From Siphonodentalium dalli (lineage: Eukaryota; Mollusca; Scaphopoda; Gadilida; Siphonodentaliidae), in assembly GCA_032622095.1 (NCBI GenBank), contig CP136061.1, positions 55,935,762-55,999,761 on the forward strand: 64,000 nucleotides of DNA. Reading direction: 5' to 3'. A model generated the notes under the pieces. The model was not told where the DNA came from, ran no database searches, and saw only the letters and a program-made list of their open reading frames with translations. Positions 25,547 to 38,172 of the stretch are shown one piece after another (the first letter of the stretch is position 1; every line of letters starts with the position of its first letter). A program made the translations under genes and the position numbers.

Positions 25547-28500
25547 TAATCAATGGAAATATTTGAGTTATCAAATTGGATAGTAATGGGTTAATCTTAC
25601 CCAAACTAATGAACTGATAAACACAGAGTAGTCAACAAAAAGCATGTCATTGGATTTAGAAACCCATACAATAAGTCAGTCTCAAGAATCCCAGCACTGT
25701 TAATATTATCCTGTAGCCCAAATGCAATTGAGGGAATTTCAAAATAAGACATATCCTCTAATGATGAATTTCAATTGGTCATTTCTTGAAACACTGACTG
25801 AACCTGGCTCAAAGTTAAAGTGATAATTTAATATATGTCTATCAGATAATATGAGTCAATCGAATGGGTTAATTTTAATCCCAAATCCATGCAAATTAAA
25901 AGTGGATCACCATCAACATGTACATAGAATAGGAGAATGATCAAATAAAAAACATAAGAAGACCATATGATGTGTGCAGAGGGTTAATCATTTTCAATGA
26001 CATCATATGATGGAACTAAGGAATGCTGTATTAATTATTTTCTAAGTTATAACAACAGTGTCTCTGTAAACAATAATGCCATGAACTGCATGGTTTCAAC
26101 AGAGAACAGAACTGGAATAAAGAGTCTAACATCAATCAAAGTTTGACAGATGTTTATATTAAGTCTGCAGCCACCAGTGGAACTATCAGGTCACTGTGTC
26201 CAAAGCAATAAATTATCTCCTTCCAATAACACAGGTGTGTGTTGTGTCTTGTTCTATTCAAATTTAATAGTGCATGGAAAAGATGTATGAATTATAAAGG
26301 GCCATAACTCTGTTAATATATACCGGATCAAACCCATATTCGCACTTGATCTGTATTTAGGGGTCAGAAATTCATATACCAAAATTGGTGTCGATCAGAT
26401 GAAAAATGTTTGAGTCATTCTGGCTTGGATGAATTCTATTTAAAAACAAGAGCGGAAAGGGTTAACTAAACAATACCAAAATCCATACAGATGGGGAACG
26501 TGCTAAGAAAGACCTAGGTAAGAAATATGAGGCAGATCAGAAGAAAATTGTTTGACTTTGATACATCGGATAGCATTTGTGAGCAGGGTTAATTATTTTC
26601 TAAACTGATCAACCAATCGATACCAAAAACTATACAGGTGAGCCATGTGTCATCATAAACCTGCATATAAAATATGAACACAATGGGTACAAAAATACAT
26701 GAGTTATGGCATCAGATAGAATATGACCAGGTATGGATGGAAAGTGTTAATCATTTCTAAACCGATCAACCTATCGATACCAAAAACTATACAGGTGAGG
26801 GGTGTGTCATCATAAACATGCGCATAAAATTTGAACATGATCCGATAAAAACTACTCAAGTAATCGAATCGGATAGCAAGTGTCTACGGACGGACGGACG
26901 GACAGACGGACGGACGAACGACGGATGGTTGATCCGGACGTCGGCATTATGTGTACCATACATGGTATGGGTACACATAAAAACATAATCAATGAAAATA
27001 TTTGAGTTATAAAATCAGATAGTAAGGGGTTAATCATACCCAAACTAATGAATTGATGATCACAAAATAGACTATAAAAAGCATGTCATTGGATTTAGAA
27101 ACCCATACAATAAATCAGTCTTAAGAACACCAGCACCGTTAATATTATCCTGCAGCCCAAATGCAATTGAGGGAATTTCAAAATAAGACATTTCCTCTGA
27201 TGATGTATATTCAATTGGTGGTTTATAGAAACCCTTACTGAACCTGGCTCAAAGTGAAAGGGATAATTTAATGTCTGTCTATCATATATCATGTGTCTAT
27301 GGAATGGGTTAATTTTAATCCCAAAATCCATTCAAGTGAAAAGTGAATCACCATCAATCTGGACATAGAATAGGAGAATGTTCAAATGAAAAACAGAGGA
27401 CCATATGATGTGTGGAGAGGGTTAATCATTTTCAATGACATCATATGATGGAACTAAGGAATGGGTGGATTAATTTTGTTCTAAGATAAGATGACAATGT
27501 CTGTAAACAAGTTACAGTTGGTCAAAAGCTATATAATGTTTTTATCTCTGACTTTTAAATAAAATGTATCTATCATCATCTATCTATCTAAACAATGGTG
27601 TCTGTAAACAACAATGTCTGTAAACAGCAATGTCTGTAAAACATCCCTACAGATGAACAATGAACTATTCCAATTTATTCTTTTAGAATACATGTAGGTG
27701 TCTTAAAGAGTGTATATTAACTAATGAACCTGTTTCATCAAAGGGTTTAACTTAAAATTGCACAGAAAAAAGAACTGGAACAGAGAGTCATCAGTTACAT
27801 TTTGACATATGATAAACAAGTTCTGCCAGCCACTACTGGCTTGTGTCCATAGCTATAAATAACTCAATACAATAATACACATGTTCTGTGTGATGATATT
27901 TTCTCTTCAAATTCAGTGGCAAACAGGTATTAATTACTTGAATTATAAAGAGCCATAACTCTGTTAAAATATATCAGACTCAATCTATTTTGGGTTGAGA
28001 AATTCATACCAAATTTTGCATTGATCTGATGAAAAACAAGAGTGAAAAGGGTTAATTAAACAATACCAAAAACCAAACAGATGAAGAACAAGCTAAGAAA
28101 AACCTAGGTAAGAAATATGAGGCAGATCAGAAGAAATATATTTGACTTATTGCATCGGATATCATGTGTTCGAATGGTTAATTATTTTCTAAACAAATCA
28201 GCCAATCAATACCAAAAGCTATACAGGTGAGGGGGGTGTCATCAGAAACCTACATATCACATCTGAACACAATAGGACAAAAAATACTTCGGATAGCACA
28301 TGCCCATGTGCGGATGCAAAGTGTTAAAAATTTCTAAACTGATCATCTGATCGATACCAAAAACTATACAGGTGAGGAGTGTGTCATCATAAACATGCAC
28401 ATAAAATTTGAACATGATCCAATAAATATACTTGAGTTCTCATTTCGGATAGCAAGTGTCTCCGGACAGACAGACGGCATACAGATGGACGAACGACGGA

Positions 28501-28553
28501 TGGTTGATCCAGACGTCGGCATTATGTGTACAATACATGGTATGGGTACACAT
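25547..28553 (+). repeat. Tandem duplication, units of ~1.43 and ~1.57 kb
   Basis: Unit 25547-26981 and unit 26982-28553 match from AACATAATCAATGGAAATAT to a shared terminus of GGAC microsatellite, ATGGTTGATCC and a GTGTACC..GGTACAC hairpin plus A-run (26880-26985; 28455-28553). Each holds two internal copies of a ~125-bp repeat with GATACCAAAAACTATACAGG. The layout matches the Helentron-like repeats elsewhere in the window. Confidence 0.8.
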
Positions 28554-29782
28554 AAAAATTATCTGAGTATTTTAGACCCATCGAAATGATAAATATGGAC
28601 AATGCGATAGCATTTATTCAAACTGAGTTAACAGACACGAAACTATGAGAAATAAATTAACAATCAAAAAGAAATTATAAGAGGAGATAAATCAATGAAC
28701 AGATTAAATATAATCAAATAAATAGCATAGAATATAGCAGTGAATTAGGGGAGTACATCTTCAAATAGAAACAGTAAACTACATTGACTTAATGATTGGA
28801 TAACTTGATACTTCCTAATGGGATACATGATTCCCATTCAATCATTCGTAAGGATGTTCAAATAATAATTCCAAAAATAAATTGAATGCATGATTCCTGT
28901 ATAAACCCGCCCACACACAAACCATTTTTTCTCTATTTTGGCTATTTCCATCCCTAATATCTTCTATTTTAATATTCTTAATAAGAAATTCTAAATATAA
29001 TTGATATTAATTGAAAGAAGCTTTTCCGGACATGTGTCATTGATTCATATCTATTATTTTATACCCTGGAATCAATATAAAACTTACTGGGTGTCATCGA
29101 TTCATATCTATTATTTTATACCCTGGAATCAATTTAAAACTTGCTGGGAGAGATAGACCATCATTAAGGTTTATTAGCACCCCACTATCAACATTTTATT
29201 ATGCAAATAATTATTTAGTATTATAGATTGCAAAAACTCATTTATTGCCTTGTTACTATCAGTAAACATAGTATATGTACTGTTTTGACACAGCAAAAAC
29301 AGATTGAAGTCAATTCACTGTCAAAAACAAGGAGAAGAGACACATTTCAAGGTGAAGATACATGTACCTCCCAGATGAAGATACATGTAATCCCAGATGA
29401 AGATACATGTAATCCCAGATGAAGATACATGTACCTCCCAGCTGGTTGCTGGCATATAATATATTGACACAAGCTCTAACATTGAGAAAAAACAGATGAT
29501 GATCTCAAGGCCTTCACAATGGGCACATTACGTTTGAAAAGTTATGAAGCTCTGTAAAACAACTATCATCAACGATTACATGTAAAATGGATCAACTTCA
29601 TTATTATTATCATTATCAATGATTCTCCAAAATAACAAAATTTCGTACAACGGAACCACTGTAATTACTGTTACACACAGCTGCATTACCTATCAAATAT
29701 AAATTAGTCCATTAGAAGTGTAAAGTGGTAAATACTGGAAATGTCAAAGCATTGACTAATATTCTGAAAAACAGTCTTAGAC
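28554..29782. repeat. Mostly unassigned, with two short tandem repeats
   Basis: A 62-bp direct repeat (TCATATCTATTATTTTATAC) occupies about 29035-29150, and a related single copy lies near 62590. A 25-bp minisatellite (AGATGAAGATACATGTAATC) has four units at about 29343-29437. Nothing else is recognised. Confidence 0.7.
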
Positions 29783-30030
29783 TTAACCCTTCATGAAGGG
29801 TGCTGCGCTGGTGCAGCACTAAAGATTCTGTGCCAGTGCATTATCTTATATATGCGAGTCTCACATAGGGAGTTTTGCATATATATAAGAGAATGTACAT
29901 GTACTGGCTTACAAGGTGAATATTGTTAGGCCAATGTATTCTCTTATATGCAAAGCTCCCTATGGGAGACTTGCATATATAAGTGAATGCATTGACACAT
30001 GTTTTCACAAAATTTCAGGAATATACAGGA
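29783..30030. mobile_element. piggyBac-like MITE
   Basis: Left end TTAACCCTTCATGAAGGGTG, then GCTGCGCTGGTGCAGCACTA and two TATATAAGAGAATG hairpins around TTACAAGGTGAATATTG. The right end has decayed to CAGGAATATACAGG without TTAA. Confidence 0.8.
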
Positions 30031-30479
30031 ATATATATACATGTAATATAAATATTTGAAATACCTGCACAAATAGAAATATTTGTTGACAAATTGCTGT
30101 AACAGTAGTGTTTACATAACAATGGTTTCAACATAGGAAATATTGTTATTGGAGAATTATTTATAGTCAATATGAAAACAAAGCTGATCTATTTTCCCAC
30201 ATTCTTCTTGGCGACGATCAATTTTGAATTTTCACATCTACCCACTGTGAATGCTGTACATTCCTAAGTGGCAAAAAAATATAAATATACATGGCAGCTT
30301 CGCAAATGATGACAATTATATAAATTATTTCAATATAATACAAACACCGCTTCAAATTTACAATGTCTAACTGAATGTTAATTAAGAAGCAATTCAATAG
30401 CATTCTACATAAAGGTCACTACAGCATCACATTTGGCATGTCATGTATTACATTTCCACGTCAGACAACAAATGAGATC

Positions 30480-30930
30480 AAACTTGGTAAGGGTTGTGCA
30501 TTAAAGATGGCCTCATCAAGTTTTTTTTTGCCCAACAGACTGAATTTGTCCAAAAAGAATTACAAATTGGTTGACATTTGTTCTAGCTATCATTCTAATT
30601 GGATTTGTATTTGGTTGAGTTATCATGTTAAATGGTCTTAAAATTGCTATAAATAGACAAACTAGGGGCCAAAAGTCAAGTAACACTAATTGGACAAACC
30701 TGGTTTTCGATCTCAATTGAGACAATGTTGATGAAAGATCATATTAGACTATATATGAATCAATTCGGTTGACATTGTTCAAATTATCAAGCTAAAGGCC
30801 TTAAACTTGCCAAATATTAACAAACTAAAGGGCCATACGTCACGTAAAAAAATCGGACAAACCTGGTTTTCGAACTCAACTGAGATATTGTTGTTGAAAA
30901 TCCATATAGTAAATAATTTATGATTGAAAT
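30480..30930 (+). repeat. Short copy of the 5560-6480 tandem family
   Basis: GGACAAACCTGGTTTTCGA with GAGATATTGTTG appears twice, spaced about 175 bp, and a third diverged unit precedes it. No terminal structure was found. Confidence 0.65.
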
Positions 30931-31223
30931 AAGACCTTGCCTAAAACTACTTTAAAAGCTGGACTTGATTGGCTAGTAGCCTGTATTTAAATGTCAACAT
31001 GTATTTTTTTTTTACATACTTTTAAAATCCCAACATTATCATCTCATCATAACATGTATTGTGGTAAAATTCTAGAATGTACCACAAAAAATCGAATGTA
31101 CCACAAAAAAAATGTGTCACTGTCTCAAACTTTCAGAGCGCTCATAATCAGAATGCATAATTACTGTTCTGCTCTCGACAATCGGACAGATAAAGCAGAG
31201 GCGATATCTGTGTTTTAATCACA

Positions 31224-31385
31224 GGGGCATGTGGTTAAAATGAGTAAAATATAAATTAAAAAATATATCAGTTTAAAATGGCCAGTATGTATTGTTTATC
31301 GATGCATTTTTTAAAGTGGCGTGCTCGTTTTTAAATTTATATTTTACTCGTTTTATCGACATGCCCCTGTGGTTTTAATTCAAAT
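31224..31385. repeat. Inverted repeat
   Basis: GGGGCATGT, AATGAGTAAAATATAAATT and AAAAAT on the left pair with AATTTATATTTTACTCGTTT and GACATGCCCC on the right, around a ~50-base spacer. It is flanked by CTCTGTGCT/AGCACAGA-like words and is non-coding. Confidence 0.65.
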
Positions 31386-31542
31386 ATTTACCTCGTGAAA
31401 GGGCATTCAGCACAGAACTCAGCTGTGTCATGGCCTCGCGTGTTCTGTGTCCGAAAGGCCCTCACTCGGTAATGATTCTTTACAAAATTAACATTTTTGT
31501 TTTCAGCGCTATCTGGCTTACAAGGTGAATATTGAATGTTCA

Positions 31543-31638
31543 TACAGTAATGCCCTAAGTAATCAACTCCTTAACCACTGCAGAATTATAGGTAATTCTG
31601 CTGTGGTTAAGGAGTCGATTACTTAGGGCATTACTGTA
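31543..31638. mobile_element. TA-palindrome MITE, minimal 96-bp form
   Basis: TACAGTAATGCCCTAAGTAA to TTACTTAGGGCATTACTGTA with only the CCTTAACCAC..GTGGTTAAGG arms and GGTAATT between. The whole central hairpin is gone, while both termini and TA flanks remain. Confidence 0.85.
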
Positions 31639-31760
31639 ACTCATATGGTAACTTGCCGACATCTGTTCACAACAATGATGTACAATAAACAAGTACACTG
31701 AGATGACCATTCATTTCAGTGTTCTTTCACCAAGGACTATCCATTTTTCTGGCAGCAATA

Positions 31761-32199
31761 TTAACCATTTCTATACTAAATACTCATTGATGAGTAGAAC
31801 TTTATCCCTTAGGAAATGTTCATATAATAAGTTCAACAAACGACCATAGGTCGTTTGTTGAACTTATTATCTAAACATTTCCCACCAATGAATAAGACTC
31901 ATTCTGCTCTTATAATACTAGTATCTATTTTTCTGTCTGTCATCTGCTTTATTACATGAACACCCTTCTAAATGAATAATAGACCATTCCAATATATACC
32001 ATAGGTCATTTGTTGAACTTATTATCTAAACATTTCCCACCAATGAATATGAATCATTCTGCTCTTATAACACTAGTATCTGTTTTTCTGTCTGCCGTCT
32101 GCTTTATTACCTGAACACCCTTCTAAATGAATAATAAACCATTTAATTATATACTTTTATAACTGAGTGGAAAAATCCATTTAGTATAGAAAGGGTTAA
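31761..32199. mobile_element. Second TTAA-flanked MITE family, with internal duplication
   Basis: Ends TTAACCATTTCTATACTAAA and TTTAGTATAGAAAGGGTTAA are inverted repeats bounded by TTAA. A perfect hairpin, TTCAACAAACGACC against GGTCGTTTGTTGAA, lies at about 31838-31865. A ~158-bp block (TTATCTAAACATTTCCCACC) is repeated directly at about 31850 and 32005. A partial copy starts at 44107. Confidence 0.8.
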
Positions 32200-33227
32200 A
32201 ACCTCACTAAAATGTAAATTGCAATATCATTCTGCTAGATTAAAAAATAAACATCCCTACAACAATAAAGAGAAAATTATAATGCCACAGAAAACATTGA
32301 TTTTACAAAATTGGTTTTAAATAAGTTTCTATTGAATTATAATCACACTAGATGCCCGATATAATAATGCAAGTTTTAGTTTAATAAGTAAAAACTAATT
32401 CATTGAAAAAGATCTCACTTACATGAAATTGTCATGAATGTCCTTTTTGTAATGCTGAATAGGAAAGAGATATAAAAATTATATTGATTGTATTATTCAC
32501 CTTCACATCGTATGTTAAACACCCTCAAGGTTTTCGCAGTAAGTGCAAGTTGAATAGAAATTTATTGAAATTCCGCTGAACCAGGGACTAGCCTAGAGGT
32601 TTCAAATTGAGAGAAGTCACTTCTCCCTGTTTGGTTATTAGGGAGAAGTGGACTGTTATCAGGGAGAAGTAACAATGGCTGAAGTCCAATTTACACCCCA
32701 ACATACCCTTCTGTGATCCAATAAGTATTATGCAACACAAGAGTCCATTTATAAAACCATTATAGTACGTAGGAACACACTATAATCAATAAATATACTT
32801 TTAAACATGCTATTGGGCCATATGTATTCTTGTATATGAGAGAGGTCACTTCTCCTTGGGACAAAAATAGGGATCACGTAATAGATATCAACATGTGAGA
32901 ATGCCACCGTATATTAACATATATCATCTGAAAAATATTTGATTCTCAAGGCGTCAAAACTTTACTTATTACAGTAATTGTCAGATATTTTAAAGTATTA
33001 TTACAAGTAATCATAATGCTTTCTTTTGTTTCCAATACAAAGAAAATTAACTTAGAGCGAATTGAGAGCAGCCATTGCTGCTGCAAATAAATTAATGAGG
33101 AAAGAGTTATTTTTCATTGCGGAAAACAAAATACTGACTGCGCTGTTACAGTAAATGTTTACAAACAATGGTTCATGGTATGGAATACATCGTTGGAGGA
33201 TTATTGATAATGAAAGTAAGAACAAAT
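32200..33227. other. No gene; short GGGAGAAGT repeats
   Basis: GGGAGAAGTGG or close variants recur three to four times at 32605-32680 and an AGAGAGGTCACTTCTCC word lies near 32850. Otherwise no feature was recognised. Confidence 0.45.
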
Positions 33228-33443
33228 TACAGTAATGCTCTAATTAATCGACTTCTTAACCACAGCATAATTATGGGTAACTTTTCAGGATTTAGTCCGA
33301 AATATGGCTTGTTGCCATTCATCGGAAAGCTCTCGCCGAGAGCTTTCTGATGAATGGCAACAAGCCATATTTCCGACTAAATCCTGAAAAGTTCCCATAA
33401 TTCGGCTGTGGTTAAGAAGTCGATTAATTAGAGCATTACTGTA
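33228..33443. mobile_element. TA-palindrome MITE, full length
   Basis: The most complete copy: 216 bp including TA flanks, TACAGTAATGCTCTAATTAA to TTAATTAGAGCATTACTGTA. The centre is GGAAAGCTCTCGCCGAGAGC. It would fold into a single hairpin of about 105 bp. TA duplication suggests Tc1/mariner-type transposase use. Confidence 0.9.
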
Positions 33444-33531
33444 GTTGTAATTTTTCATGTTCTTCATAATAAAGATTTAACAAACTGTACGATTTTTCAG
33501 CTGTCCAACCAGGACTACACCTCGAGGTGCC

Positions 33532-33796
33532 ATAACCCTTTCATGAAAGGCTTCGCTGGTGCAGCAATAAGGATCCTGTGCCAGTGCATTCTCTTATATA
33601 TGCGAGTCTCCCATAGGGAGCCTCATATATATAAGACAATGCACTGGCTTACATGGTGATGGTAAATATTGTTAGGCCAATGCATTCTCTTATATATGCG
33701 AAGCTCCCTATGGGAGACTCGCATATACATGTATAAAAGAATGCATTGGCACAAGATTTTCCAAAATTTCAGGAACTCCAGTCATGGAAGGGTTAA
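33532..33796. mobile_element. piggyBac-like MITE
   Basis: ATAACCCTTTCATGAAAGGC (left TTAA mutated) to CATGGAAGGGTTAA. Two TATATAAGA hairpins flank TTACATGGTGATGGTAAATA. Confidence 0.85.
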
Positions 33797-34279
33797 ATAG
33801 ATGTTACTGTTAGGCTCTTATGTTTGCCAATAAAAAGTTTGTGTTCATTTATCTTGTAATCAATACAACTCTAAACATTCAATGAATAACAATTGGCACT
33901 GGAAATGTCTGACACAGTAGACATTTTTCTCTTGGTGAAAAGTAATTTATACTATGTACTGGACTGCATTAATTTCCAGAAATATAGGGAATCAACTGTT
34001 TGACTAATTACCCGTCATTCAACAAATGACCAGCCTGGGCCTATTAATGTGTAGGAGAATACTAGTATAGATTGTTGGCTTAGTGAATAGTGATATAGGG
34101 AGTACTCGTTCAATTGAAAATTTTTATTTTACTATTGTGAGCTAAAACTAGAATTCTATTTGACTAAACATTTAAGATCAGTTTCCACTCCCAAGTTTAC
34201 AAAATCATCTAGTTCAAATAATTTTGACTTCTATTAGGAGAGTGTGACATGTGATTTAGATGGCAATGTTTCGAGATAT
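33797..34279. other. No recognisable feature
   Basis: AT-rich non-coding sequence between two miniature elements. Confidence 0.45.
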
Positions 34280-34287
34280 ACCAGTGA

Positions 34288-34791
34288 GAGGTCTGAAAAT
34301 ATAGTGCCGGACATTTGCAGAATGAGGCCCCCAGAGGGTGAATTTAGTAACAATACCCCACACAGCAGGTCAGCATAAGTAAATTCACCGTCAGGGGACC
34401 TCATTTTGCTTAGGCCTCATCTTCTCTGGAAATTGGACCTCATTCTGCTTAGACCTCATTTTCTCTTTAAAATATCTTTATTATCAAATTAACAAGTTTT
34501 TTTAGTTTCATTGAGAAACTTCTTTAGAAAGTTTCCTTTCCTTTTTTAGTTTAGTTTCTCTATATGCCCATCGGCAAACGACAATTGCATAATCAAGGTG
34601 CCCAATGGGTGCATATCACCAAAGGGGAAGTTAAATCTGAGTCTAGGTCTCCCATGGCAGATTATGCCATGCAGAATGAGGTTCCCAGAGGATGAATTTG
34701 GTGACACTAGGCCGGGTGGGCACCACACATCGCTAAATTCACCTCGGGGGACCTCAATCTTCAAATGTCCAGTGCCATATTTTTAGGCCTG
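34288..34791 (-). mobile_element. hAT-like MITE, copy B
   Basis: 504 bp, minus orientation relative to copy A. The 8-bp flanks accagtga (34280-34287) and accagtaa (34792-34799) differ at one base. Termini GAGGTCTGAAAATATAGTGC and its partner are diverged. Hairpin ends are present; the inner ATGGGTGCATATCACCAA block matches the family. Confidence 0.85.
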
Positions 34792-34888
34792 ACCAGTAAG
34801 CCATTTGTGGCACTAAACCGAGTTAAAGATACTTTTTGTGGTAGTTGTCAAATTTGGCATCAAACTGGTTGCAACCATGAATACATCT

Positions 34889-35150
34889 TTAACCCTTCCG
34901 TGAGTGGAGCTTCCTGAAATTTTGCAAAAACTCTGTGCCAATGCATTCTCTTATATATGTGAGTCTCTCATAGGGAGCCTGGAATATATATGAGAATACA
35001 TTGGCCAAAAATATTTATCTTCACCTTGTAAACCAGTGAATTTTCTTATATATGCAAGGCTCCCTATGGGAGACTCGCATATATAAGAGAATGCACTGGC
35101 ACAGGATCTTTAATGCAGCACGAATGCAGCTCCAGTCATGAAAGGGTAAC
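34889..35150. mobile_element. piggyBac-like MITE
   Basis: TTAACCCTTCCGTGAGTGGA to CAGTCATGAAAGGGTAAC; the right TTAA is one base off. The order of hairpins is reversed relative to the copy at 33532. Confidence 0.85.
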
Positions 35151-35314
35151 AAATAGAGAATTGACCAATAAATAGGACACAACCATAAAGTTCATGGCAC
35201 CAAGTTCAGGCTTTGGATTTAGTAGATGGCACGAGACCAGTCTATGTAAACATACACTCATATTCATACTGATACATATTTTTTATATGTGGGTATGTAG
35301 TTTACTCCAGACTG

Positions 35315-35568
35315 GCACGAGACCTGAAATAGTGTGCCTGTCATTTGCTGAATGAGGTCCCCAGAGGGTGAATTTAGTGATGTGCCCCGCATAGCGGGTT
35401 AGCATCACCAAATTCACCCTCTGGGAACCTCATTCTGCTGAGTTGTAAGCAGAATGAGGTTCCCAGAGGGTGAATTTGGTGATGCTAGCCCGCTATGTGG
35501 GGTAGCATCACTAAATTCACCCTCTGGGAACCTCATTCTGCAAATGACAGACACACTATTTCAAGGCC
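35315..35568. mobile_element. hAT-like MITE, copy C (two hairpins joined)
   Basis: Both terminal hairpins are present and meet at a short GAGTTGTAAGC linker, so the element is only about 250 bp. Termini ACCTGAAATAGTGTGCCTGT and its inverse are intact. No clear 8-bp duplication was found. Confidence 0.75.
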
Positions 35569-35599
35569 GGGGCCTACACAGGGCTAAATTCAAGCTGAA

Positions 35600-36245
35600 T
35601 ATAGAATGAGGTCCCCAGAGGGTGAATTTAGTGACACTATCCCACATGGCGGGATAACATATCCAAATTCACCCTCTGGTGACTTCATTCTGCTTAGGTC
35701 TCATCATCTGGGAGTATCTATAGTCTCAAATTAACATTGTTTTTAGTTACTTTTCACTTCTGCTCAGTTTCTATATCACCCAATTTGCAGAAGATAAAAT
35801 AATCGAGGTGACTAATCGGTGAACATCACCAACATCAACAGGGGAACTTCAATCTCATTCTAGGTCTCCCATAGAAGTTGAGGTCTAAGTCCTCTGGGGA
35901 CCTCATTCTGCATGGCCTCATCTGCTATGGGAGACACAGACTCAGATTGAAGTTCCCAAATGATGAATATTGTGATGTACACCCATTGTGAACCTCGATT
36001 ATGCAATGTCATCTGCCAATATGGGGATAAAGAGAAACTAAACTCAAAAAGAAATAGAATCCATGTGAATAAGTTTCTATATAAATTTGATAATAAGAAA
36101 CTTTCCAGAGAAGATGAGGCCTAAGCAGAATGAGGTCCCCATAGGGGGAATTTGGTGATGCTAGCCCACTGTGTGGAATAGCGTCACTAAATTCACCCTC
36201 TGGGGACCTCATTCTGCAAATGTCAGACAGACTGAATTCAGGCTT
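35600..36245. mobile_element. hAT-like MITE, copy D (composite)
   Basis: The left part (to about 35890) is in minus orientation and the right part (from about 35893) in plus orientation, meeting at CCTCTGGGGACCTCATTCTG. It ends in ACTGAATTCAGGCTTG. It appears to be a fusion of two partial copies. Confidence 0.7.
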
Positions 36246-36512
36246 GGCTAAATTTCATATGGAGTGTAAAGTGCTGTATTTAAAAAAAAAACACATCATA
36301 CTGTTGTTGAGAAAATTTTCAATACCCAATAACAATGTTTTGATAAACATTTTCTCTTGGAAGTAAAACCTCAAAATGGATCCTTGAATTCTGGTACTGG
36401 GTACATTTTCCAGTACTGTCCATGTGTCAGTGTATCGCACATACTAAATACAAATTTCATTGATCTCATAAAATGTAATCATCACAAATTCAAAAAAATA
36501 ACACATTCTAAG

Positions 36513-36960
36513 CAAGCCTGAGTTTAGTGTGGCTGTCATTTACAGAATGAGGTCATCTGAGGTGAAATTAGTGATGCTATCCCACATAGCAGGCTAGCAT
36601 CACCAAATTCACCCTCTGGGGACCTCATTCTGCATGGCCTCATCTGCTATGGGAGACGCAGACTCAGATTGAAGTTCCCAAATGGTGAATATTGTGATGT
36701 ACACCCATTGGGAACCTCGATTATGCAATGTGTAATCTGCCAATATGGGGATAAAGAGAAACTAAACTAAAAAAGAAATAGAATAAGTTTCTATAGAAAT
36801 TTGATAATAAAGAATTTTTCCAGAGAAGATGAGGCCTAAGCAGAATGATGTCCCCAGAGGGTGAATTTTTTTATTCTAGCCCGCTATGCATTACAGCGTC
36901 ACTAAATTCACCCTCCAGGGACCTCATTCTGCAAATGACAGCCACACTATAATCAGGCTG
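36513..36960 (+). mobile_element. hAT-like MITE, copy E
   Basis: 448 bp with a perfect 8-bp target duplication, attctaag, at 36505-36512 and 36961-36968. Termini CAAGCCTGAGTTTAGTGTGG and the inverse CACACTATAATCAGGCTG. This is the cleanest copy for defining the family. Confidence 0.92.
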
Positions 36961-37023
36961 ATTCTAAGCACTATTTATCTAGTGTGAGTTGTGATCATCA
37001 AGTTGCAACCAGTCATGAGTGGT

Positions 37024-37274
37024 TTAACCCTCTCATGACGGGAGCTGCGCTGGTGCAGCACTAAAACCCTGTGCCAGTGCATTCTCTTATATATGCAAGT
37101 CTCCATCATAGGGAGCTTCACATATATAAGAGAATGCACCTGCTTACAAGCTCAAGGTAAATATTGTTAGGCCAATGTATTCTCTTATATATGGGAGACT
37201 CGCATATATAAGAGAATGTATTGTCACAGGGTTTTTTGCAAAATAACAGGAAGCTTAAGTCATGGAAAGGTTAA
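37024..37274. mobile_element. piggyBac-like MITE
   Basis: TTAACCCTCTCATGACGGGA to CATGGAAAGGTTAA with two TATATAAGAGAATG hairpins and GTTAGGCCAATGTATTC between them. Confidence 0.85.
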
Positions 37275-37882
37275 GAGATGTTTGCCCAGTGGTATGTATT
37301 TCCATTGTTAACTACTAGGCTTCACTTGGTTTATAAGAAGACACCGAAAATGCCACACACAGGGGATTGGAATTGTAGGCCCCGAAAAAATGCAAAGCCT
37401 GCAAATTATAACGAACTGCTTTGACAGCACTGACAATGATGTAATGTTGGCATCTGTCAGAAGGTTTATCATCTACAAGCATCTGCTTAATTTGTTTTAA
37501 AGATAGTGTATCTATTCCGGAGCACATTTACAACAACAACATATTTTTTATAAACCCGATTTCAAGATTTTTTAGGAATAAATACAGATAAAAGTGAAGA
37601 CTGTATATTATTTCAATGTCTATAAACTGAGCGTAATTCTGTGAAATCTGTCAGTTGAAATAAATTTTGCCTTGATTGAGGGTGCTAACAAGATAGAGTT
37701 CTTCCTCATTGTACACACCAGGTTCGCTCCGAATGTTTCTGCGAGGTCGCTTGAAATTTATGTTCTAAAAATAGTCGGTAAAACTGTCTCGAAAGGTTGT
37801 ATGTATTAGTATTAGACCATAAAAATCTAAATAAAATCAACATTAATTGATAGAAGCCTTTCCGTACAGGTTTCTTTGAATC
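37275..37882. other. No recognisable feature
   Basis: Non-coding. The stretch TTAATTGATAGAAGCCTTTCC near 37842 also occurs near 29005 and 62555, so its end belongs to a dispersed repeat. Confidence 0.45.
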
Positions 37883-38099
37883 TACAGTAATGCTCTAAGT
37901 AATCGACCCCTTAACCACAGCAGAATTATGGGTAACTTTTCAGGATTTAGTTGGAAATATGGCTTGTTGCCATTCATCGGATAGTTCTCGCCGAGAGCTT
38001 TCCGATGAATGGCAACAAGCCATATTTCCGACTAAATCCTGAAAAGTTATCCATAATTCTGCTGTGGTTAAGGAGTCGATTAATTAGGGCATTACTGTA
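37883..38099. mobile_element. TA-palindrome MITE, full length
   Basis: TACAGTAATGCTCTAAGTAA to GGGCATTACTGTA with TA flanks, 217 bp, centre CTCGCCGAGAG. It lies 73 bases from the hAT-like copy F. Confidence 0.9.
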
Positions 38100-38172
38100 T
38101 ATAAAACTTGTTAGGAAGAGATACACTATTGTATGATTCACAAAAACCCACACATCGCATGTCATTGATAAG

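Noticed and set aside
33168-33467. Protein-like frames reading NGNKPYFRLNPEK that recur at eight loci
   Set aside because: They come from the TA-palindrome MITE read on either strand; conservation is of DNA, not protein.
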